From positions 1,240,001-1,304,000 of the forward strand of contig NC_052481.1 of the NCBI RefSeq assembly GCF_009730915.1: DNA of 64,000 nucleotides, given 5' to 3'. Position numbers and translations under genes: made by a program. This document shows, in pieces, positions 34,144-44,018 of this stretch (positions are counted from its first letter, which is position 1; each line of letters begins with the position of its first letter). This stretch comes from Dioscorea cayenensis subsp. rotundata. Lineage: Eukaryota; Streptophyta; Magnoliopsida; Dioscoreales; Dioscoreaceae. The notes beneath the pieces were generated by a model. That model did not search any database. It saw nothing but the letters and a program-made list of their open reading frames with translations, and was not told the DNA's origin.

Positions 34144-35222
34144 GGGCTTTTTCCCAAATTGGCCTAATTTTTTTTAATATTATCAAAATGACCCAATCAA
34201 AATTATATACATCAATGCCCAGTCGGCATGTGTTGACTTCGCATTTTAAAATTAAAAAAAATTATATTTTTTTAAATTTTAATCTATTATTTCTTTTATA
34301 ATTATTTAAATAACTTATTTGTTACATTTTTATCCGAAATTTTTTGAAAAAAAAAATTATTAAAATAAAAAACATTATTTGAAATTAAGATTATTATTAA
34401 TTATTAAAACATTAATTATTTAAAATTATTTTAATAATATTTTGACACAAGAGTAGGATCAAACAGTGGTCCGCCATTCGCGCAGCACGCCCTTTAGGTG
34501 CGTTGGGAGCCGCACGTGTGATGCTCTCCATCGCTCGAGACATGGCGCGTTGGCCAATGGAATGTCCAGATGGCTCCTAGTGAGTCACCCGAACCTCGGT
34601 AGGGGACTGAGCACTTGTCCCTAGGGCACCCGGTTTTGTCACTCGGCAAAACTTGACCTGAAATGATTTTATGTGATGCCAAGTGATGTGATAGTGGCGT
34701 CGTGCCGGGATGCTGCCGTCACCCGGAACGACCCCACCACCACTGCTGCTAGATCACTTGATCACCCGCGGCTCGGATCGAAGTCATGACCTAGACATGA
34801 TTTTCATCACTAAAATAATTTAAAATAATTTCCCACTATAATAATATTTTACTAATAATAATAAAAATATTTTTAAATAATTTTCACTTCAATAATTGTC
34901 ACTCTAATAATAATCAAAATATTATTAAAATAATTTAAAATAATTACTATTTTAATAATTAATAATAATTCTAATTTCAAATAATATTTTCTATTTTAAA
35001 TAACAATTCTTTTAAAAAAATAGGTTAAAAACCACAAATAAGCTATTTAAATAATTATAAAAGAGATGAGAAGTTAAAATGTAAAAAAAAAAGAAGGAAT
35101 TTTTTAATTTAAAAATGTTCAATCAGTAGCCCAGTCAACATCCTTACTAGGCATTGATGTGATGACCCAAGGGCCATCTTGACAATATTAAAAAAAAGTT
35201 ATGACCAATTTGGGAAAAAACC
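34144..35222. mobile_element. Mutator-like element with long inverted repeats and a GC-rich core
   Basis: The left end GGGCTTTTTCCCAAATTGGCC and the right end, inverted, GGTTTTTTCCCAAATTGGTC start inverted repeats of roughly 270-300 bp. The arms include the pair ATCAATGCC.AGT...GTTGAC. Flanks are TCTTTAAAA (34135-34143) and TCTTTAAAT (35223-35231), a 9-bp duplication with one mismatch, as Mutator-like elements make. Between the AT-rich arms, 34450-34795 is GC-rich and unrelated to them, with no transposase and no recognised domain. It may be captured host DNA. It sits between the E-class PPR gene and the P-class PPR remnants. Confidence 0.8.
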
Positions 35223-35321
35223 TCTTTAAATAATTAAATAAATAAATAGGTTAGATCCGAATATATTGATTTTTTTCCCAAGTAAATAGATAAATCGGTA
35301 TTAATTATAAAAAATAATTAA

Positions 35322-35832
35322 TTAATTATGGAACAACTCCCAACCCCTATCAACAAAATTAAGCTTTAAGAGCCCATTAGTTATTGTATTATACAAGTAT
35401 ACATCTAGTTCACAGCCAATCCTCTCCTTCAACTCCTTAAAAAGATCAAGAGCCAAATTTATCCTTCCTTTACTGACATACCCGTGAATCATCGCCATGC
35501 ACAGCTTACGATCCAAAACGATCACATACTACTTCATGAGCCTACAAACTCACTCAGCGTCCAACATTCTCTGCCTTTTGCAAAAAGCCATAAGCCAAGG
35601 ACTTCAACAAAGGGAGAGAGGGCCGAATGCTATCACCAAGCATTACATCAAACAGGAAGCATGCTTCATTCAGGTACCCTCGGAGCACAACCGAGTAATC
35701 AAAACATGATAAGAGGATGCAGGCGGGAGAACACCAGCTTTGGCCATGGAGAAAACCAGTAAGAGAGTGCGACAACTGCTCTTTGACACACAATAGCCGA
35801 AGCAACGTGCCGTACGAGACTAAACTGGGCAA
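35322..35832 (-). pseudogene. C-terminal remnant of a P-class PPR gene
   Basis: Two minus-strand frames, 35832-35554 and 35525-35322, read SLVSYGTLLRLLCVKEQL, YLNEACFLFDVMLGDSIRPS, LPLLKSLAYGFLQK and, after a shift and stop, RKLCMAMIHGYVSKGRINLA, LDLFKELKERIGCELDVYLY, NTITNGLLKLNFVDRGWELF. These are 35-residue P-type repeats with shifts within and between them, so the copy is dead. It may be the distal part of the gene whose N terminus is at 37.4-37.8 kb, with later insertions between. Confidence 0.7.
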
Positions 35833-36056
35833 AGTTTCGAGCTGTATAATGGATTTAAATGTTGAGGATTTGATTGAAGGTGAGTCACAGCCTTGTGACG
35901 TTGGCTAGCAGCTACCACAAAAATGGAGGGGGTCTCCGCCACATGGGGTTCGCAGGTGGTAGGCAAAAAGAATGGTGCGGGATCCTTACAAGAATGGTGC
36001 TGTGCTGCGACTGGAATGGTGGAGTATGGGAGCTGATCAACTTTGCCTCTCTGGCA

Positions 36057-36277
36057 ACGACCTTCGGGTCTATTGGTACATGGGTCGCCGATAGAGCTCT
36101 CACCGAGTGGTGAGAGTTCGATTCTCGGCTGAGGGCACATTTCTGGGAGTTGTGAATAGTGGTTGTGTACGGGTGGTTCAAGCGCCCACGTGAGCGCGGC
36201 CTCGTCCCCACTTGTTCCACCGAGGCTTGTGCACGCCCCTGGGGTCTCTAGTGGGTTCGCCCCGCTCTTCTTCCTCA
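36057..36277 (+). mobile_element. tRNA-derived SINE-like insertion with 18-bp target duplication
   Basis: The identical 18-mer AACTTTGCCTCTCTGGCA stands at 36039-36056 and 36278-36295. The 221 bp between contain GAGTTCGATTCTC, a good pol III B box (compare GGTTCGANTCC), preceded by a perfect 8-bp stem CTCTCACC-GAGT-GGTGAGAG and a possible A box near 36090. The body is GC-rich and ends in a pyrimidine stretch (CTCTTCTTCCTC). Length, B box and long duplications fit a plant SINE; I do not recognise the family. Confidence 0.7.
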
Positions 36278-36549
36278 AACTTTGCCTCTCTGGCATTGAA
36301 GTCAATGTGGGTGTGTTTTTGAAGAAAAGAAATAGTATTCTATCTATGAGATCTCTAGTAGTTAGCACCTGACCAATGCTAGATCAGGTTAAGTTTATGT
36401 AATGACCAATGGGTGTAGGCCAGTGTATTTGGCCAATGGATGCCTTGTTTTGTGTACCCCTGTCCCTTTATCTTTTGATATAAATTAATAGGTAGTGGAG
36501 AGGTGTGATTGGTTGGGTCAATATTTTTAAGTCTTGTGCTTATACATTA

Positions 36550-37265
36550 GGGCTTGCTTGGATGAAGTGAAGGATGGGTTCATAAAGTAATGGAAAGGAG
36601 GGGAAGGGAAGGGAAAGGAAGGATTGAATACATATCTTGCTTGGGGGGAAGGAAAGTAAAGTAAGGGTTTTCACTATTTTGTGTTTGGTTTGGAAGTAAG
36701 GGAAAGTAAGGTTATGTAATGTTATTACCAAAATACCCTTATATTGGTCCAATTCAAACACAAAAAACATAGGCATTTGGATTATTTTTATTTATGTTTT
36801 TGCACAACTAATCCAAATTTTTGGTTTGGGCCTTTATCATTTCAACATACAAATTCATCAAAATTAAAAAAAAGTCCACAATATAATAAAAATTACTGTA
36901 GCACTAGCAATTATAACAAATAATAATTAAATAAACCATAAAATAAAAATAATAATTTCCATAAAACCACAAAAATACATAATATTTCATTTCAATAAAC
37001 CATAATACATATTTTCCTCAAAAAGACATAAGTTGTATTTATAGAAATGTTAGAAGGGTAAAATCGTCCAAAAAATATTCAACCCTCCTCAACCCACCAT
37101 TTTGGTGGGTTGATGAATGGAGGAAAATGGGGGGTTTTCAACCCCCCATTTACCTCCAAAACCCTTGCCTACCCTCCTATTTTTTCTCCCCAAGCATGGG
37201 TTCAAAGAACCCTTCCTTTATGAACCCTTCAAAACCCTTGCAAACCCTTTCTCCCAAGCACACCC
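36550..37265. mobile_element. PIF/Harbinger-type non-autonomous element
   Basis: The ends GGGCTTGCTTGG and, inverted, GGGTGTGCTTGG are flanked by TTA on both sides (36547-36549 and 37266-37268), the target duplication of this superfamily. Subterminal parts match over a longer span (GGGTTCATAAAG in both). 716 bp, no transposase. It separates the two PPR remnants. Confidence 0.72.
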
Positions 37266-37279
37266 TTAGTGTTTGACAG

Positions 37280-37796
37280 AGGAGAACCCTGTGAATGAAA
37301 TTGACGGGCATTTCATCAAACACTTGAAAACACAGAGCATTCTCATCTTGCAGGTGTGTTCTTTCTTCGAGTTCTCAAGTCCAAACCTCAACATTAAAAT
37401 GGGATTGGGCCTGGGGAAGGTCTCGGAGCTTGCAGTAGTAAAGGATCATTGAGTCAAGAAGAGATGGGTCAGAGATGGACAGAGAGGTGAAGGAGAGGAA
37501 GACCTGGGACGCCTTCGTAAATCGGCATGACGACAAAAAGGTACGGAGGAGGCGGGCAGGGTCCATGGGGAGGCCTACGCTTGATGAGGAGGCATAGCGG
37601 ACGGAGAGGGCGACAGAGGGCAAGCCACGACGAAGGAGGGAGGCAAAGAAAGAGAAGCAGTGGTCACTGTGGCTGGGCATGATAACAGGAAGGGAGGAGG
37701 AGGAGAGAGTTTTGGCGATAGAGAGGAGGAAGCGAAGCGGCGATGGTATGGAGGAGCGGCTAGGGTTTCCAAGTGATGGTAGGAGATGGAAGGCAC
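37280..37796 (-). pseudogene. N-terminal remnant of a P-class PPR gene
   Basis: Minus-strand frames from about 37796 give HRRFASSSLSPKLS, then in the next frame MPSHSDHCFSFFASLLRRGL, SSVGLPMDPARLLRTFLSSC, ASQVFLSFTSLSISDPSLLD and SMILYYCKLRDLPQAQSHF, then VFDEMPVNF after a stop. This is the style of the start of a plant P-class PPR protein: a Ser-rich transit-like part, then the first helical repeats. Frame changes and the loss of everything after about 150 residues mark it as a fragment. Confidence 0.6.
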
Positions 37797-37844
37797 GGTT
37801 GAGTTAAATCCCTATCACAAAATTACAGTTAACTAATATTAACA

Positions 37845-38180
37845 AATCACTAAACTTTGGCTCATTTTTATTTTAATCATCGAATTTTAATTTATATCAA
37901 TTTGATCATTCAATTTTCATTTCATTTCAATGGGTCATAAATCAAGGGATTTTGACCTCCAAATGAATAATGTGGCTTTTTTTATGGCATGGACACCTCT
38001 AATAAATTTAATAATGTGTCATGGGGAGGACTAACTTAGATTTTTTAGACATTCATGTAATCAATGGGGGTTAAAATCCTTGATTTATTACTGGATGAAA
38101 TCAAATTAAAGTTGAGTGACCAAATTGATACAAATTGAAGTGTGGTGATTAAAGTGAAAATGAGCCAAAGTTTAGTTACT
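37845..38180. mobile_element. MITE-like inverted repeat, ~336 bp
   Basis: The left arm AATCACTAAACTTTGGCTCA... is matched by the inverted right arm AGTAACTAAACTTTGGCTCA... over about 110 bp with several mismatches (shared CAATTTG.TCA, TAAATCAAGG.ATTTT). It is the same type of ends as the element at 31018-31320. No clean target duplication identified. Confidence 0.65.
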
Positions 38181-40434
38181 TACTACAAAAATTTACCCAC
38201 TACTTATCATTCTCTATGGAAAAGGGCACATGACGACATTTGACCCGAGCCGGCCTTATAAAACCCACTGTAACAGGCCCATTACTGTTGAAGTTTCCCA
38301 ACCCGGTGACCCGCCCGGGTATGACCCGGCGGGTTAACCTGTCCATCGATAAAACCACGCATAGACCTATTCATCCAACATTTGGTACTAATTTATTCTA
38401 ATCATCATATATATATATATATAACCGTTGGACATTAATTAATTATAAAATCCATTTTGTGCATTTTGGGTGACCAATAAATCTCAACAAACATTTAATG
38501 TTAAAGTAAAAACACATTGAAACCTAACAAATTCTTAATTATCATTATTAAAAAAATACATAAAAAAATATAATGAGACTAATGAAATTAGTAACTTATT
38601 CATTGACAGACATAATGTACACAAAAATAACACCTCAAAGTTCAAGAAAAAAAACCAAAATTTAGGTAAATCTCAATGGTTATAAATAAGTGAACAGGTG
38701 ATAACTCCAATAAAAAATTACAGAACTACATGAGCATTTATTTATAACATAAAACATATATAAACAACATAATTAGATAGATAAATGAATTTAATGCAAG
38801 ATTTTTTAAAAAAATTATTTGAATTTGTTTAGTTGTCTCAACTTCATCTATTCCCTCAAATGCTTTTTTACTTCCAATTTTAGATTTTTTTTTTTTTACT
38901 CAACAAATTTTAATTGACTTTCTTAATCCATGTAAATTGGTTAAAATAGATAATTAAAAAAATTGAAGGGGTACTTTATTAAAATATTTTTAATTTTAGA
39001 ATTATTTTAAGAAAACTCAATTTGAAATATATTTGTAATAATTGTTTTTAATAATTATACACAAATGAAAGTTGGAGTAAATGGACCACGGTTCGACCCT
39101 CGGCCATCGTTTTTAATAAAATTTTAATATAATAATTTTTAAAAATAAAAAAACAGAGTAAAAACTCTACTGCGCTTTCAGCCGGCCCATGTTTTTAATA
39201 AAATCTTAATATAATAATTTTAAAAAATGAAAAAAAACATAGTATAAAGCTGTTGTGCTTCTTTCAGCAGACCCATGACCGGCGGGTCAGTCCGGCCCGG
39301 CAAGTTAAAAAAAATTGATGATAAGTAATATATATATATATATCATGATAATTAAATCATTAATTATTATAAATACTATTTCTAAATTTCAATAAAAAAT
39401 ATAAATAAAAATATATTTTAAAATATACATACATATAATGCAATCTCATATGTATATATATACACCACATATAAGTAGATGTATAATCTGTCATGAGAGT
39501 ATTTTAAAAAAATAATTATAAATATTTTTAAAAAAATATTATTTCATTTAAATGTTTATTTGCCATTAATTATGACATTAGTAACCAAAAGGTTTAATTG
39601 TATTCATTAACTTTGTGTTAAATATTTTATTAAACCTTTCAAAGCCAATTATGATAATTGAAAAATATTTGTTTTATAAAAGATTTACGTGAATTTATTT
39701 AGGCATGATTGTTTTAAACCAATTTGTAAGTAATAAGTGAAAAAAGGTTTTGCTTTCGGTTTACATATAAGCCAAATTAAAGACATCAAAATATAGTAAA
39801 AAAACACAAAAGTTTATGAAACTCTATAAATTGAATGTATGTGTAAAAAATATGATTACAATCCTAATGTCATTCATTTTGATTTCGATTTTTTTATTGA
39901 ATTGTACAAAATGTTTTAATAGCTATTATTATGTAGTTAATTTTTTTCCCCTTTTTTGTTTTTTTATATTTTTTTAATGATTCTCCCGTTGGATATTATT
40001 TTATTTGCATTTATTTTCATTCATTTGCAAAACTAAATAAAATATAAACCCGGGACACAGAGAAAGAAAATTTGTCTTAAAATAGAAGATAACACGTGCC
40101 AGCCTGTAATGAAAAGCCTTTCCTCAATAACTTAAATAAAATATTATATTAATATTAAAAGGTATAGTATATTACATTAAACTATTTTATTATATAAATT
40201 TTAAAATTACAAATAAATTATTTTTTAAAAGTTAAACTATTTTATTTATCAAATTAAAAAATTAATAATAATAAATAATCTATTTTAATTTAATTTAAAT
40301 ATAACAAATCCTATCTATATCTCATATTATAAATTTTCAGTCAAAACGTAAATAAAATATTATAATAATATTAAAGATTAGATATTATCATGTAATCACT
40401 ATCTAAAAGTAATCTAAGATCTAGTAAATCTTTT
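38181..40434. other. AT-rich repeat-derived stretch
   Basis: No gene seen. 38230-38370 and 39260-39310 are GC-rich islands with GACCCGAGCCGGCC, GTGACCCGCCCGGG and GACCGGCGGGTCAGTCCGG wording, like subterminal parts of decayed hAT-type elements. About 39100-39270 holds a two-copy direct repeat of ~85-95 bp (TTTTTAATAAAAT(T/C)TTAATATAATAA core). The rest is A/T-rich. Confidence 0.4.
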
Positions 40435-40439
40435 ACTAA

Positions 40440-42345
40440 TTATTTAATTTTATTGACTTGCCTGTCATCTTCTATGTTAAAATTTTTTACACTTGTTAAT
40501 GAGCTTTTACTATAAAGTAGTCCTACAAGCTTTCCTAATTTTTTTATGAAAGATCTAGCATAATTTACTAGTCCCAAGAATTGTTGTAATGCTTCAACAT
40601 CTTTTATGGGTGATGTATCTAATATCTTTTTTGCTATATGGGGTTGTAATTTGATTTTTTCCATTTTCTATTTCTACTCCTAAAAATTCAATATCACTCC
40701 TAAAGAACTGTGCTTTCTTTCCACTTATGATAATTCCATGTTTTAAGAACTCACTAAGGACTACTTTTAAATGACTTATATGTTCTTGTTTTGTCTTGCT
40801 ATGTACTAGAATATCATCTATATAAACACCAACAAATTCTTTATACTTCCCAAATATATTATGCATTTTTTGTTGAAATATACTTGGTGCATTTTTTAAA
40901 CGAAAAGGCATAACTAACCATTCAAAATGTCCTAATGGGCATGTAAAAGCTATACATTCTATACTGACCGGATCCATTTTTACTTGCCAAAAACCAGACT
41001 TACAATCAAACTTGCTAAATATTTTACTTATTTGAATTGAGTTTATTAATTCAATTTTGTCAGGGATATCATAAGCATCTTCTACTGTATTATCATTTAG
41101 CCTCCTATAGTCTATAACCATTCTACTTTTCCCTCTAACTTGTTCACTATGTTTATTAACAATAAAGGCTGGGCTTCTATGTCTACTAGTGCTTCTTCTT
41201 ATTACTCCTAATTTTAGTAGTTCATCTATATGCATTTGATATTCTTTTATATTTTCATTAGTAGATTCTATCTTTTTATTTTGTATTCTAAAATCCGGAT
41301 CCTTCAATTATAATTTACAATAAATTTTATTTTTATTCCAATGTTTCCATGGGTTGTCTCCTATAATTTCTTCTTTTTCTAATCTACTTAGGATGTCTCA
41401 ATATCTAAATGTCCTGAGGATATAAGGTCATAAAGAAAAGTTGGGTTAACTAATTGTCCTAATGGAGGTTCAAGTGTTAACTCATCAAATAAACTACACT
41501 TACTAAATTCTTTAAGAGTTTCATTAGTTTTTTTTTTTGTTTTTTCTTGAATTTGGTAGGAGGTTTGTACTTTACAATTTTGGCAACAACCTTGTTTTTT
41601 TATTGGTTGGTTTTCAGAATAAAGATCTGAAGCATAGGGTAAAAGGGGGACTCCTATAAAGCTAATCCCAGAAGAGTTTATTGTGCAACCATGTTAAAAA
41701 AATTAATTATTATATTTAATCCAATAATAAATCTAGTTCTTTTCTTAACCTAAAATCCCACAGGCTAATATTACCTTTAAAATGTAAATAATTTGTGAGA
41801 AGTTGGTTTTTTTTTTATTTTGAAAAAACTAATTATACATGGTGCTAGTTGTTTTGTATAAGTAAATAATTGACCGTCCATTTGTTCGGCTTTGTATTGA
41901 TTTTCTAATGGTAAATTTTTAACATATTGTGGTGGCACCAGGTTTTCATCAAGAACTGTATTAGAACATCCTGTATCAATATTTAACCCGAGAACATCTA
42001 GTTTCCAATCATTGATCTGAATTCTACATGGGATTTTTATATATGAATTCTCAGTTTAAAGTAGCTCCTACTAGTTTATTTTTTGCAGTAGCTTTAGTAA
42101 TTAAAGTAGTTCTTATTTCAGTAAAAGTAGTTCTTTTAATTTCAGCAAGTAGTTTTATTTCAGTAAAAGTAGTTCTTTTAATTTCAGTATTTAGTCTAAT
42201 TTTAGCAAGTAGTTTTATTTCAGTAAAAGTAGTTCTTTTAATTTCATTATTTAGTCTAATTTCTACTATCTATAATTTAGTAAGTAAATTAGTTATTATT
42301 ATAAGTTCCCTTGGGTTTCGCTACGGCAATAATCCATGGAACTAG
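40440..42345 (-). mobile_element. Endogenous pararetrovirus (Caulimoviridae) fragment, decayed
   Basis: An old integrated copy on the minus strand. About 42020-41840 encodes an aspartic protease segment with the active-site triad DTG. 41307-40594 is a 237-codon reverse transcriptase frame with MVIDYRRLND, FDCKSGFWQVKMD and the catalytic YIDD at residues 162-165; the wording is of the Caulimoviridae type rather than Ty3/gypsy. 40664-40440 continues past the thumb in another frame, so a shift lies near 40660. Breaks: many stops between protease and RT, an Arg where MPFGL normally has Gly, and no full RNase H, movement protein or coat seen. It cannot make a functional polyprotein. The genus cannot be fixed by eye. 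Confidence 0.85.
42090..42270. repeat. Short tandem repeats beside the pararetroviral protease
   Basis: The block GTAGTTTTATTTCAGTAAAA followed by GTAGTTCTTTTAATTTCA repeats about three times with a 42- to 60-bp period. On the minus strand it repeats a Lys/Thr-rich peptide (EIKRTTFTEIKLLA). It directly abuts the protease segment and may be a repeat expansion of the viral frame. Confidence 0.7.
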
Positions 42346-42405
42346 TAGGTTTATTTCTAGATTTAAATTCAGTTTTTGTCATTTAAATTCCTGTTGTATT
42401 TAATT

Positions 42406-42612
42406 ATGGCTTTACTAGAATTATATGATTATATTAGAGATATTTATCTCTATAAATATGCTCAGTATATATTAGAAGTAGATTTGCAGAGTAGTATAAA
42501 TCTATGTTGCCAGTTAGACTTATTATATCAAATTCTAAGAGAAATTAGAGATAGATATGAAGACTATGGCCCGTACACCAGTATGGAACCATTAAATTAT
42601 ACCTTAGAATGA
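42406..42612 (+). other. Unassigned 68-codon ORF next to the pararetroviral fragment
   Basis: From an ATG at 42406 it encodes a Tyr/Leu-rich helical peptide starting MALLELYDYIRDIYLYKYAQ. It runs opposite to the viral fragment. There is no known domain, and I cannot tell viral from host or chance origin. 42613-43041 has no recognised feature except a downstream flank of the PRAF-like locus. Confidence 0.2.
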
Positions 42613-44018
42613 TCCTAGGCTCCCTTCCTATAGTATTTCATTGACTTTAGGTCGGTAGAATTAAAGAATCCTTGTCTTTCTTTTCTCTTTTCCTTGTTCA
42701 TTCCTTACCTCTGATGTTAATTCCTCATGTTACCAAGCATCAGCTATTCCCCTGCTGTTCCAGATATAATAAAATTAAATTAAATTATCTTATTGTTTGC
42801 CATTGCGAACATGAAATTTTTTTAAACTCAAAGACAGATGCCTATATCTTTATAGAATCACAAAAAATTCATCTAGCAATTATACATCCTATACTTCTAT
42901 GTCGAAAACAAAAAGATGAAAAGAAAATGAAAAAGAAAGAAGAAACTCTTACATGTTCAACAACATGGTATCAATTTTCCTTCTTCAAAACTGACACTGT
43001 ATTAAAGCACAAGTTAAAAAAGAGAGAGGAGGAAATGGAGGTTAAGATTGGGAAGATGATGCAACATCTTCTTCATAAGTAGAAGGTAGTGCTTGGGGAT
43101 TTGTGGAAGAAGTGCCAGGATTTTGATGGTTGTATTTTTTAGTAACCCTCTCTTTGTTTTTGTTCCACAAATCTTTAACTTGCCGCTAACCAAACCTTGC
43201 CTTGCTATACACATCCATAAACAAACATACAGATAAAAATAGGTTAGTTATCTGAAAAGAAGAAAAGAATCATAGGCATTGAATGATATGGTCTTATGAT
43301 GTATACCAAGGTATACTTTGTGATATTATGTAAAGCCCTGCAAAATTTGTAATTGTAGATGAACAAGAATATTATATGCAAAATGGCAAATATATGTGCG
43401 ACAATCTTTGGTTTTACAAGGGAATATGAGCAATTACAAAATCTGTGAGAATGTATATATCTATGTGTGGCTCGAGGTTTTGCAAGAACATAAATAGCAT
43501 TCATAGAGCTAGTGCATATCTTTGTTGGGGAATGTAAGTTGGAGCATACCTAAAACAGACCCTTTTAAAGATTTTAGTTTCATTAGGAAGTAGAACAAGA
43601 GTAATATATACTGCAGGCTCGAATTGCTCTAAGATTTTGGTTCCTCCATCATTACTAGGCCTTGCTAGAGACATCTTCGGTGACCTTAAGCCATTCTCTA
43701 TGCTTTAATGAATGGTATTATCCTTGGTATTGGTATCAATGACAGGCTTGTTTTCAATCTTATGATCATAAACATAAGCAAATCCTTTACTAATTGTATG
43801 CGAGTGAGCAACGTCTGAGGAATCCAATGCAATTGAAGAAGAGAATTTTGATGCTCAACTTTCATTACTTTTCAAGAATGACTCCACTTGGATATGAATG
43901 GCTTTTAGATTGTTACTGACCTCAGGAGGCGATTTCTCCATCACTTCCTTGACCTTCAAACCAAAAAACAAATTAGAAATGTGAAGTTATTTCCCTCAAC
44001 TATGTGAATCAACTAAAC

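Noticed and set aside
35820-36372. Frames of 69-182 codons on both strands across the SINE
   Set aside because: They cross the SINE and its target duplications and show no domain; GC-rich repeat DNA gives such frames by chance.
39085-39110. GGTTCGACCCTCGG as a tRNA or SINE B box
   Set aside because: No A box, no cloverleaf and no target duplication nearby; it lies in a local direct repeat. No convincing tRNA gene was found anywhere in the window.
42028-42345. 105-codon plus-strand hydrophobic frame as a membrane protein
   Set aside because: Its repeats of VKVVLLIS are the antisense of the tandem repeats next to the pararetroviral protease, whose reading direction is minus.
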